Assembly: GCF_028209625.1 (NCBI RefSeq)
Contig: NZ_JAQLDU010000003.1
Location: forward strand, 104,212-166,290
Length of the DNA stretch: 62,079 nucleotides
Direction of reading: 5' to 3'
Origin: Collinsella aerofaciens
Lineage (GTDB): Bacteria > Actinomycetota > Coriobacteriia > Coriobacteriales > Coriobacteriaceae
Position numbers and translations under genes: made by a program. Of this stretch, positions 8,269 to 15,215 are shown piece by piece. The notes under the pieces are model-generated. The model saw nothing but the letters and a program-made list of their open reading frames with translations. It was not told the origin of the DNA and searched no databases. Position 1 is the stretch's first letter. Each line of letters starts with the position of its first letter.

Positions 8269-9693
8269 GTGGTCTTCGCCCCCCAGGGAAAACATACGCT
8301 GTCGCACCGCGTTTTTGTGACGATCTTTGTCTGCGCCATGGCGGTTATCGTGGCGTTTACGGTGCTGGGTGCGTTCTTTGTGCAAAACACCTTGGCGGAT
8401 GCCACGAGTGCCAATCTGGCGCAGGAAACCGAGCTCATTGCTGCCGCCCTCGACGAGCAGCAGGAGCCCATCCCGTTCTTGCGTAGCCTCGATCGCGAGG
8501 ACTTACGCATCACGCTGATTAACAAGGATGGATCGGTTGCCTACGACAACGAGGCGTCGCCTTCCACACTGCCCAACCATGGCGATCGCCCCGAGGTCAT
8601 CGAGGCCTTTGAGAGTGGTTCGGGTTCCGCGGAGCGCGCAAGCTCTACACTCGACGAGATTATGCTGTATCGCGCCGTCACCCTTGATAACGGCCAGGTC
8701 GTCCGCTTGGCGCAGGCCCAGCCTGGCGTTGCGGCGATTTTGCTGTCGATGCTGGGGCCGATGCTGCTTATCGCAGCAGCGGGTGCAGTACTCTCGTTTT
8801 TTATGGCGCGCCGTGAGTCCCGTGCCATCATCGCGCCGTTGCAAGAGGTGGATTTGGATCACCCACGCCGTAGCTATGAGCACGCCTATGCCGAGATGGT
8901 CCCTATGCTTGAGCGTATCGAGTCGCAGCGCCAGGAACTCAAGCGCCAAATGGCGGTGCTAGCGGACAACGACCGTATGCGCCGCGAGTTCACAGCGAAT
9001 ATCACCCATGAGCTCAAGACGCCGCTTACGGCGATTTCGGGCTATGCCGAGCTCATCGCAAACGGCATGGTCGAGGGCGAGGACGACCTGCGCAACTTTG
9101 GCGGTCGCATCTATCGTGAGGCGGGCCGCTTGGCAGCGCTTGTCAACGACATCCTTACGCTGTCTAACTTGGACGAGGCCGAACGTGCAACTGAAGGCGA
9201 GGCAGTGCCCATTGGGTCCACGGAGCCTATTGAGCTCTCGCGTGCGATCTACGCGGTTGAGCAGCGTCTTGAACAGGTTGCCCGTCAGGCGAATGTGACG
9301 ATAAGTCATGAGACCAAGCCTGTGGTCATCGAAGGCGTGTCGCGCTTGGTCGACGAGCTCATCTATAATCTGGCAAGCAACGCCATCCGCTACAATCGGC
9401 CCGGCGGTACGGTTACGCTGCAGTGCGGCACCAACGACGAAGGCCATCCGTTCCTCGCTGTCGCCGACACGGGAATCGGTATCGCGCCTGAAGAACAGGG
9501 CAAGGTATTTGAGCGGTTCTATCGCGTGGACAAGAGTAGGTCCAAGGCACGCGGCGGAACCGGCCTGGGGCTTGCCATTGTCAAGCATGCGGCCCTGTAT
9601 CATCACGCCACGCTTGATCTGTCGAGCGAGTTGGGCGTGGGAACCACCATTACGGTGACGTTTCCCATACAGCAGGACGAGCCATTCGCATAG
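8269..9693 (+). CDS. PhoR-like sensor histidine kinase
   Basis: A 474-residue kinase. Transmembrane helix 1 lies near residues 15-40, an extracytoplasmic sensor covers about 41-155, helix 2 spans about 155-180, then comes a HisKA domain with His247 in FTANITHELKTPLTAISGYAE and an ATPase domain (N box LIYNLASNAIRYN, G boxes DTGIGI and GGTGLGLAIVKH). The GTG start follows GGAGGAGTAACCC and nearly abuts the regulator gene, so the two are co-translated. It probably senses phosphate status or another envelope signal; the sensor domain itself is not diagnostic. Confidence 0.86.
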   Translation: MVFAPQGKHTLSHRVFVTIFVCAMAVIVAFTVLGAFFVQNTLADATSANLAQETELIAAALDEQQEPIPFLRSLDREDLRITLINKDGSVAYDNEASPSTLPNHGDRPEVIEAFESGSGSAERASSTLDEIMLYRAVTLDNGQVVRLAQAQPGVAAILLSMLGPMLLIAAAGAVLSFFMARRESRAIIAPLQEVDLDHPRRSYEHAYAEMVPMLERIESQRQELKRQMAVLADNDRMRREFTANITHELKTPLTAISGYAELIANGMVEGEDDLRNFGGRIYREAGRLAALVNDILTLSNLDEAERATEGEAVPIGSTEPIELSRAIYAVEQRLEQVARQANVTISHETKPVVIEGVSRLVDELIYNLASNAIRYNRPGGTVTLQCGTNDEGHPFLAVADTGIGIAPEEQGKVFERFYRVDKSRSKARGGTGLGLAIVKHAALYHHATLDLSSELGVGTTITVTFPIQQDEPFA

Positions 9694-9718
9694 CGATACA
9701 ACACAGATATTGATGTAG

Positions 9719-9753
9719 ACGCCGCATTTGACTTTCGGGTGCGGCGTTGTTGT
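9719..9753 (+). terminator. Hairpin after the PhoR-like gene
   Basis: An 8-bp stem ACGCCGCA/TGCGGCGT with a 13-base loop, followed by a modest T/G tail. Probably a terminator, weaker than others in the window. Confidence 0.5.
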
Positions 9754-9812
9754 GCAATTTTACGATTGCTTCCGACATTTTTACAGGAGAGCCTGTTTCT
9801 TATGTATAGAGT

Positions 9813-9841
9813 TTGGTCTCGGTAAAAAGATGCGATAACAT
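9813..9841 (+). promoter_or_regulatory. Promoter of the exopolysaccharide control operon
   Basis: TTGGTC (9813-9818) and TAACAT (9836-9841) are separated by 17 bp, 48 bases before the first start codon. Confidence 0.5.
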
Positions 9842-9888
9842 ACGGACAGTTTTGTCAATCCGAACTGGGGAAATGAAAGGCAAGCTGC

Positions 9889-10545
9889 ATGACCCTTCTC
9901 GAACTGTTCCAGCTGCTGAAGAAGCACCTCAAGCTGGTCATCACCCTTCCGGTGGTCTGCGCGATCGCCATGGGCATCGTGTCCTTCGTTGCGATGGACA
10001 ACACCTATACCGCGACGACGAGCATGTACATTCTCGCCAAGACCGACGATAGCGGTCAGATGAGCTACAACGATCTCTCGGCGAGCCAGATGCTTTCCAA
10101 CGATATCGCCACGCTGCTGGATAGCGATAGCGTTAAGAGCGGCGCCGCCAAAGAACTGGGCCTCACCGATTTGGATGACTACAAGGTGTCTGTTTCCTCC
10201 GAGACCACCACGCGTGTCATTACGCTTTCGGTTACCGGCACCGATGCCAAGGAGACGGCTGAGGTCGCAAAGGCCATTGCCAGCTCGGTGAGTACGGTCG
10301 CTCAGAACGTCGGCGCTGCCCAGAGCATCAACGTTATCGACGAGGCTAAGACCCCCGAAGCCCCCAGCGGCCCCAAGCGCACGCTGTATATTGCCGTCGC
10401 GTTCCTCGCCGGTATCTTTATCGCAGTTGCCTATGTCGTTTTGGCAGACATGCTCAATACCCGCATCCGCGGTGCCGAAGAGGCAGAAGAGCTCCTGGGT
10501 ATTCCCGTTGTTGGCCGAATTCCGGCTATGAAAGGTGGTAAATAG
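9889..10545 (+). CDS. Polysaccharide chain-length / BY-kinase adaptor (Wzz/CpsC/YveK family)
   Basis: A 218-residue inner-membrane protein. A cytoplasmic N-terminus (MTLLELFQLLKKHLKLV), a first membrane helix (about 18-38), an extracytoplasmic domain rich in Ser/Thr and a second helix (about 164-184) lead to a cytoplasmic tail ending in GIPVVGRIP, the conserved segment that activates the partner kinase. It controls polymer length in capsule or exopolysaccharide export. The kinase gene starts two bases after its stop. No glycosyltransferase, flippase or polymerase gene is present in the window. Confidence 0.87.
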   Translation: MTLLELFQLLKKHLKLVITLPVVCAIAMGIVSFVAMDNTYTATTSMYILAKTDDSGQMSYNDLSASQMLSNDIATLLDSDSVKSGAAKELGLTDLDDYKVSVSSETTTRVITLSVTGTDAKETAEVAKAIASSVSTVAQNVGAAQSINVIDEAKTPEAPSGPKRTLYIAVAFLAGIFIAVAYVVLADMLNTRIRGAEEAEELLGIPVVGRIPAMKGGK

Positions 10546-10547
10546 GC

Positions 10548-11285
10548 ATGGCTAAGGCAAAGAACACCGATAAGCTCGTTGTGCAGAATGCCGCCAAGAC
10601 CCTTCTGGCCAACATCCGCTTTGCGAGCGTGGACGACCCCATTCGCACCATCACCGTTACCTCCTCGATTCCCAACGAGGGCAAGTCTACGGTTTCCATT
10701 AATCTTGCTCAGGCAATCGCCACGAGCGGCAAGAGTGTCCTGCTGGTCGAGGCTGATATGCGTCGCAGGTCCCTTGCCGATATGCTCGGCGTCCGCTCCC
10801 GCGGCGGACTCTATGCAGTCCTGTCCGAGCAGATCTCCATTGACCAGGCAATTGTCGAGACGGGTCAGAAGAACTTCTACTTCCTCGATGCCGAGCCGCA
10901 CATTCCCAATCCTGCCGACATCATCGTCTCCCATCGCTTTGCCAAGCTGGTAAAGGCACTGTCCGCCAAGTTCCAGTACGTCATCTTCGATGCTCCTCCG
11001 GTCGGCACCTTCATCGATGCTGCCGAGATTGCCAGCTTGACTGACGGCGCGCTGTTCGTGGTGCGCGAGGACTTTACCAAGCGCGAAGAGGCGCTCAACG
11101 CTATCGCCCAGCTTAAGAAGTCCGAGAAGGTCAAGCTCATCGGTACCGTCATGAATTACTGTGAGACCGAGACCAGCGTGTACTACTATTCTTACTACAC
11201 CAAGGACGGTAAGAAGGTTAAGAAGGGCTCCGACGATCAGGGCACTTCCAAAAAGGGCATCTTCACCAACCGAGCAAACGTTTAG
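10548..11285 (+). CDS. Bacterial tyrosine kinase (CpsD/CapB/YwqD family)
   Basis: A 245-residue cytoplasmic BY-kinase. Walker A is SSIPNEGKST (about 39-48), Walker A' is LLVEADMRRR (Asp70) and Walker B is YVIFDAPPV (about 144-152). The C-terminal Tyr cluster VYYYSYYTKDG is the autophosphorylation tail. With the membrane adaptor just upstream it forms the split Gram-positive arrangement that regulates polysaccharide assembly, reversed by the phosphatase encoded next. It ends in a short basic and Ser/Gly-rich extension. Confidence 0.9.
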   Translation: MAKAKNTDKLVVQNAAKTLLANIRFASVDDPIRTITVTSSIPNEGKSTVSINLAQAIATSGKSVLLVEADMRRRSLADMLGVRSRGGLYAVLSEQISIDQAIVETGQKNFYFLDAEPHIPNPADIIVSHRFAKLVKALSAKFQYVIFDAPPVGTFIDAAEIASLTDGALFVVREDFTKREEALNAIAQLKKSEKVKLIGTVMNYCETETSVYYYSYYTKDGKKVKKGSDDQGTSKKGIFTNRANV

Positions 11286-11302
11286 TTGATTAAGGCTGAC
11301 CT

Positions 11303-11953
11303 ATGCGTGACATTCATTGCCATATCTTGCCGGGTGTAGACGACGGCGCCGCCGATCTCGAAGAGAGCTTGGCGATGCTCGAGGCTGCCAAGCGGGCCGG
11401 TGTAACCAGAATCGTTTGCACTCCTCACTGCCGTGATCCCTATTTTGATTACGACAAGATGTGGGATGCCTTTGAGCTGCTGCGCGATAACGCTGACGGT
11501 TTTCCGCTCCAGATGGGCTTCGAGGTCAACCATCGAAAGCTCGTTGAGCTTGGTATCGATGCCGCGGATCACTTGCATTTCGATGGGACCAACGAGTTTC
11601 TGCTCGAGCTTTCGACGCATGCCGATGCGTATGCGTTTAGAGAGTACGAGAACACGATTTACGATTTGCAGTGCCGTGGCTACCAGGTGATCATCGCTCA
11701 TCCTGAGCGCTATCGTGCGGTTCAAAAGGATGTAAGTGTGGCGGAGCGCCTGGTCGATATGGGCTGCAAGCTGCAGGCTTCGGCGGACTTTATTGCCGGC
11801 GGTCGATTTGGTCGCGAGAAAAAGCCGGCACAGCGCCTGTTCGATCAGAACCTGTACAGCTTCATCGCGAGCGATGCCCATAACGTGGGTCATTACGACT
11901 GCCTGGCGAAGGCTCGCGCGAAGTTTAGCGTGCGCGGAGCTCATTTTCGCTAA
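11303..11953 (+). CDS. PHP-family protein-tyrosine phosphatase (CpsB/CapC/YwqE)
   Basis: A 216-residue metal-dependent phosphatase of the PHP fold. Metal ligands are visible as DIHCHILPGVDDG (residues 3-15), a CTPHC motif near residue 36, a conserved Glu in MGFEVN, IIAHPER and a C-terminal SDAHN. It removes phosphate from the tyrosine tail of the kinase encoded upstream, and is the third gene of that operon (17-base gap). Length matches the family. Confidence 0.9.
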   Translation: MRDIHCHILPGVDDGAADLEESLAMLEAAKRAGVTRIVCTPHCRDPYFDYDKMWDAFELLRDNADGFPLQMGFEVNHRKLVELGIDAADHLHFDGTNEFLLELSTHADAYAFREYENTIYDLQCRGYQVIIAHPERYRAVQKDVSVAERLVDMGCKLQASADFIAGGRFGREKKPAQRLFDQNLYSFIASDAHNVGHYDCLAKARAKFSVRGAHFR

Positions 11954-11992
11954 AATCTGTCCCTAACGTCCGCATTGAATGAAAGGGCAGCC

Positions 11993-12493
11993 ATGGATAT
12001 CCAACTTAAGACGGGATGCTTTGATGACGCGGCGTTGGTGCGCCGCGTCGTTTTTATGGACGAGCAGGGCTACGAGAATGAGTTTGACGCTATCGACGAG
12101 GATCCGAACTGCATCCATGTGACGCTCTATGTAGACGGTGAGCTTGCCGGTTGCTCGCGCGTGTTTCCCGAAGAGCTTGAGCGCGCAGCTGACGCAGAGG
12201 CTCCGGTGTCGCCGGCGTGCGACTTGGACGAAGGCGTCGCGGCGGGGGAGACCTACATTATGGGGCGCGTGGCCGTGCTGCCGAGCATGCGCCGTCGCGG
12301 TTTGGCGAGCAAGATTGTCGAGGCCAGTGATACGTGCGCGCGTGATGCCGGCGCCAAGCTCATTAAGCTGCACGCGCAGGAATACGTGCTGCCGCTCTAT
12401 GCCAAGGCGGGTTACACGCAGATTGCCCCGGTGGACTACGAAGACGAGGGCCAGCCCCATGTTTGGATGGCCAAGCGCGTAGATGGCAGATAG
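11993..12493 (+). CDS. GNAT-family N-acetyltransferase (ElaA/YjcF type)
   Basis: A 166-residue acetyltransferase. The acetyl-CoA site is seen in YIMGRVAVLPSMRRRGLASKIVEAS (R-R-G-L-A loop), followed by the helix GAKLIKLHAQEYVLPLYAKAGY and a C-terminal strand. ATG 11993 is chosen because GAAAGGGCAG precedes it; an in-frame ATG at 11975 has no ribosome site. Substrate unknown. It begins 39 bases after the phosphatase gene and may be its last co-transcribed partner, with no functional link evident. Confidence 0.82.
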   Translation: MDIQLKTGCFDDAALVRRVVFMDEQGYENEFDAIDEDPNCIHVTLYVDGELAGCSRVFPEELERAADAEAPVSPACDLDEGVAAGETYIMGRVAVLPSMRRRGLASKIVEASDTCARDAGAKLIKLHAQEYVLPLYAKAGYTQIAPVDYEDEGQPHVWMAKRVDGR

Positions 12494-12640
12494 GGACGTT
12501 CCTTTCCTGCCGGCAGTCGGGGACACTCCTTGGCAATTGGCGCATCAGAGCGTTTGGACATACAGTTTTTCGATTCCGTATGTATATATGCGCGCTAATG
12601 GGTTATAAAATCTAAGTCTGAACATAGCAGGTCTGCAATG

Positions 12641-12665
12641 CGGCTCGGGCAACCGGGCCGTTTTT
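12641..12665 (+). terminator. Terminator-like hairpin in the htpG leader
   Basis: An 8-bp stem CGGCTCGG/CCGGGCCG (one G-T pair) with a GCAA loop is followed directly by TTTTT, 31 bases before the htpG start. No gene ends here on the plus strand within 145 bases, so it may act as an attenuator of htpG. The rest of the 12494-12695 gap is AT-richer with TATATAT and TTATAAAA stretches that could hold the promoter. No CIRCE or HAIR heat-shock operator was seen. Confidence 0.6.
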
Positions 12666-12695
12666 GCGGACGGGGGTAGCGCGAAAGGACTGCAC

Positions 12696-14720
12696 ATGCG
12701 TCAATTTAAGACCGAGAGCAAAAAACTGCTCGACCTCATGATCAACTCCATCTACACCAATAAGGAAATCTTCCTGCGCGAGCTTATCTCCAACGCGAGC
12801 GATGCCGTCGACAAGCTCAACTTTAAGAGCCTGCAGGACCCGAGCGTCAAGCTCGACCAGGGCGACCTGGCTATTCGTGTTTCCTTTGATAAAGATGCCC
12901 GTACCATCACCATTTCGGATAACGGTATCGGCATGACCGCCGAGGAGCTCGAGCGCAATCTGGGCACCATCGCCCATTCCGGCTCCGAGGAGTTTAAGAC
13001 TGAGAACGCCGAGCAGCAGGGTTCCGATGTCGACATCATCGGTCAGTTTGGCGTGGGTTTCTACTCCGCCTTTATGGTCGCCAGCCACGTGAAGGTCGTC
13101 AGCCGCGCTTATGGCGAGGATACCGCCCACGTTTGGGAGTCCGACGGTCTTGAGGGCTACACCATCGAGGATGGCGAGCGTGCTGAGCACGGTACCGATG
13201 TCATCCTGACGCTGCGCGAGAACGAGAAGCTCGACGCCGACGGCGAGGCCGAGACCTACGATCGCTTCCTGACCGAGTGGGGCCTCAAGAGCCTGATTCA
13301 GCAGTACAGCAACTATGTGCGCTACCCGATTCAGATGATGGTGAGCAAGAGCCGCCAGAAACCCAAGCCCGAGGACGCCGGCGACGACTACAAGCCCGAG
13401 TACGAGGACTACCAGGAGCTCGAGACCATCAACTCCATGACGCCGATTTGGAAAAAGCGCAGCTCCGACGTTGAGCAGAAGGATTACAACGAGTTCTACA
13501 AGTCCACGTTCCACGACTTTGACGATCCCGCGCGCACTATCAGCTTCCATGCCGAGGGTACGCTTGAGTACGATGCGCTGCTGTTTGTGCCGGGTCGCGC
13601 CCCGTTCGATCTGTACAGCAAGGACTACGAGAAGGGCCTGGCGCTCTACAGTTCCAACGTGCTGATTATGGAGAAGTGCGACGACCTGCTGCCCGACTAC
13701 TACAACTTTGTGCGCGGTGTCGTGGACTCTGCCGACGTGACGCTCAATATTTCGCGTGAGACGCTGCAACAGAACCGTCAGCTCAAGGCCATTGCCAAGC
13801 GTGTCGAGAAGAAGATCACTGCCGATCTTGAGGACATGCGCGATAACGACCGCGAGGCATACGAGAAGTTCTTTGAGAACTTTGGTCGCGGTCTGAAGTA
13901 CGGCATCTACTCGAGCTACGGCATGAAGGCCGACGAGCTCGCCGACCTGTTGCTGTTCTGGTCTGCCAAGGAGCAGAAGATGATCACCCTTGCCGAGTAT
14001 GCCAAGGGCATGCCCGAGGGCCAGAAGGCAATCTACTATGCCGCCGGCGATTCGCGCGAGCGTCTGGCCAAGATGCCCGTCGTGAAGGGCGTGCTCGACC
14101 GCGGCTACGATGTATTGCTGCTGACGCAGGACGTGGATGAGTTCACCTTCCAGGCCATGCGTGAGTACGTGGCTGCCGATATGCCCAAGGTCTACGAGGA
14201 TGACGCTGCTCGCGAGGCTGCCGAGAAGGCAGTTGCCGATGGTGCCGAGCCCGAGGTCGAGGATCGTCACCTGGAGCTTAAGAACGTCGCGACCGGCGAT
14301 CTTGACATGGCGACCGATGACGAGAAGAAGGAGGCCGAGGACGCCACCAAGGAGAACGAGGATCTCTTTAACGCCATGAAGGAGGCGCTCGGCGACAAGG
14401 TCGAGAAGGTCGCCGTCTCTGCGCGTCTGACTGACGCTCCCGCCTGCATCACCACCGAGGGTCCGCTTTCGCTCGAGATGGAGAAGGTGCTCCAGAAGGG
14501 GCCCGAGGGCGCGCCCGACGGCATGCCCAAGAGCCAGCGCGTGCTCGAGCTCAACGCCAAGCACCCGGTCTTTGACAAGCTTGTCGCTGCCCAGAAGGCA
14601 GGCGACGCCGATAAGATCAAGCAGTACTCCGGCTTGCTCTACGATCAGGCCCTGCTGGTCGAGGGCATCCTCCCCGAGGACCCCGTTGCCTTCGCAACAG
14701 CTGTCTGCGAGCTTATGTAA
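12696..14720 (+). CDS. htpG: Hsp90-family molecular chaperone HtpG
   Basis: A 674-residue cytoplasmic chaperone. The N-terminal GHKL ATPase shows FLRELISNASDAVDKL, ISDNGIGMT and GQFGVGFYSAFMV; the middle domain includes LFVPGRAPFDLY and the conserved stretch RGVVDSADVTLNISRETLQQ. The C-terminal dimerisation domain follows an acidic linker (about residues 540-560, rich in Lys and Glu). It is slightly longer than Escherichia coli HtpG. The ATG follows GCGAAAGG. It is monocistronic, with a hairpin leader upstream and a repeated palindromic element immediately after the stop. Confidence 0.97.
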   Translation: MRQFKTESKKLLDLMINSIYTNKEIFLRELISNASDAVDKLNFKSLQDPSVKLDQGDLAIRVSFDKDARTITISDNGIGMTAEELERNLGTIAHSGSEEFKTENAEQQGSDVDIIGQFGVGFYSAFMVASHVKVVSRAYGEDTAHVWESDGLEGYTIEDGERAEHGTDVILTLRENEKLDADGEAETYDRFLTEWGLKSLIQQYSNYVRYPIQMMVSKSRQKPKPEDAGDDYKPEYEDYQELETINSMTPIWKKRSSDVEQKDYNEFYKSTFHDFDDPARTISFHAEGTLEYDALLFVPGRAPFDLYSKDYEKGLALYSSNVLIMEKCDDLLPDYYNFVRGVVDSADVTLNISRETLQQNRQLKAIAKRVEKKITADLEDMRDNDREAYEKFFENFGRGLKYGIYSSYGMKADELADLLLFWSAKEQKMITLAEYAKGMPEGQKAIYYAAGDSRERLAKMPVVKGVLDRGYDVLLLTQDVDEFTFQAMREYVAADMPKVYEDDAAREAAEKAVADGAEPEVEDRHLELKNVATGDLDMATDDEKKEAEDATKENEDLFNAMKEALGDKVEKVAVSARLTDAPACITTEGPLSLEMEKVLQKGPEGAPDGMPKSQRVLELNAKHPVFDKLVAAQKAGDADKIKQYSGLLYDQALLVEGILPEDPVAFATAVCELM

Positions 14721-14723
14721 TTG

Positions 14724-14756
14724 GGTAGTTACGCGGTTCTGCGAACCGCGTAACTA
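14724..14756. repeat. Perfect 14-bp inverted repeat after htpG
   Basis: Arms at 14725-14738 and 14744-14757 (GTAGTTACGCGGTT and its complement) flank a 5-base loop. There is no T run. It sits directly before the larger palindromic element. Confidence 0.75.
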
Positions 14757-14772
14757 CTCGACGCTGCCCTTC

Positions 14773-14924
14773 GTTCCGCCGTTCTAACGAACGGCGGACC
14801 AGCCGACGCTGCGCGGGCACCAGAGCGACAACTTGTCATTCAAAGAGGACGGCATGACCAGAAGGTCTATGCCGTCCTCTTTTCATGCCAATTTGTTCGC
14901 TCTGGTGACCGCTCGCTGGCATTA
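14773..14924. repeat. Palindromic element, family A, copy 1 (inverted orientation)
   Basis: Contains, on the minus strand, a 15-base block TAATGCCAGCGAGCG (14910-14924), an outer stem (14818-14839 with 14885-14907), a perfect 14-bp inner stem (14842-14855 with 14869-14882) around the loop GACCTTCTGGTC (complement at 14856-14867), and a 42-base block (14773-14814) with its own hairpin CCGCCGTTC/GAACGGCGG. The flanking blocks and loop recur in copy 2 at 20224-20375; the stems differ in sequence but still pair. The inner stem with flanking A and T runs would work as a bidirectional terminator for htpG. Confidence 0.85.
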
Positions 14925-15215
14925 CCAAAACATCGACGGTCCAATAATGATCCCTTGGGGACGGAGAAAAAGTGGTCGTTGGGGGACGTTCTTGTTTGAC
15001 TGGTAGTTTAAGAACGCCCCCGATGACTATTCGGATTGCTAATTTGTGCGGGTTGTGGTTTTGTGACCTGCTGAAATTTGAGATACTGTACAACTGTACG
15101 TTAACTAATCTTCGTAGTATATTGCTACCCGCAAAACTCAATACCATTGTGCTTCGAGACGCTAAAGCGCCTACGTACAATGGTTTTTGATAGTACGATT
15201 TGATTCAACGACAGG
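14925..15215. other. Intergenic region without a recognisable gene
   Basis: Holds a hairpin (GGGGGACGTTCTT at 14981-14993 with AAGAACGCCCCC at 15010-15021), a short repeat CTGTAC-A-ACTGTAC near 15090, and an ACCATTGT/ACAATGGT inverted repeat (about 15141-15183). The last two could be operators for the YhgE genes, but this is speculative. Short frames here look non-coding. Confidence 0.4.

Noticed and set aside
12494..12695. CIRCE or HAIR heat-shock operator for htpG
   Set aside because: Neither the CIRCE nor the HAIR palindrome is present.
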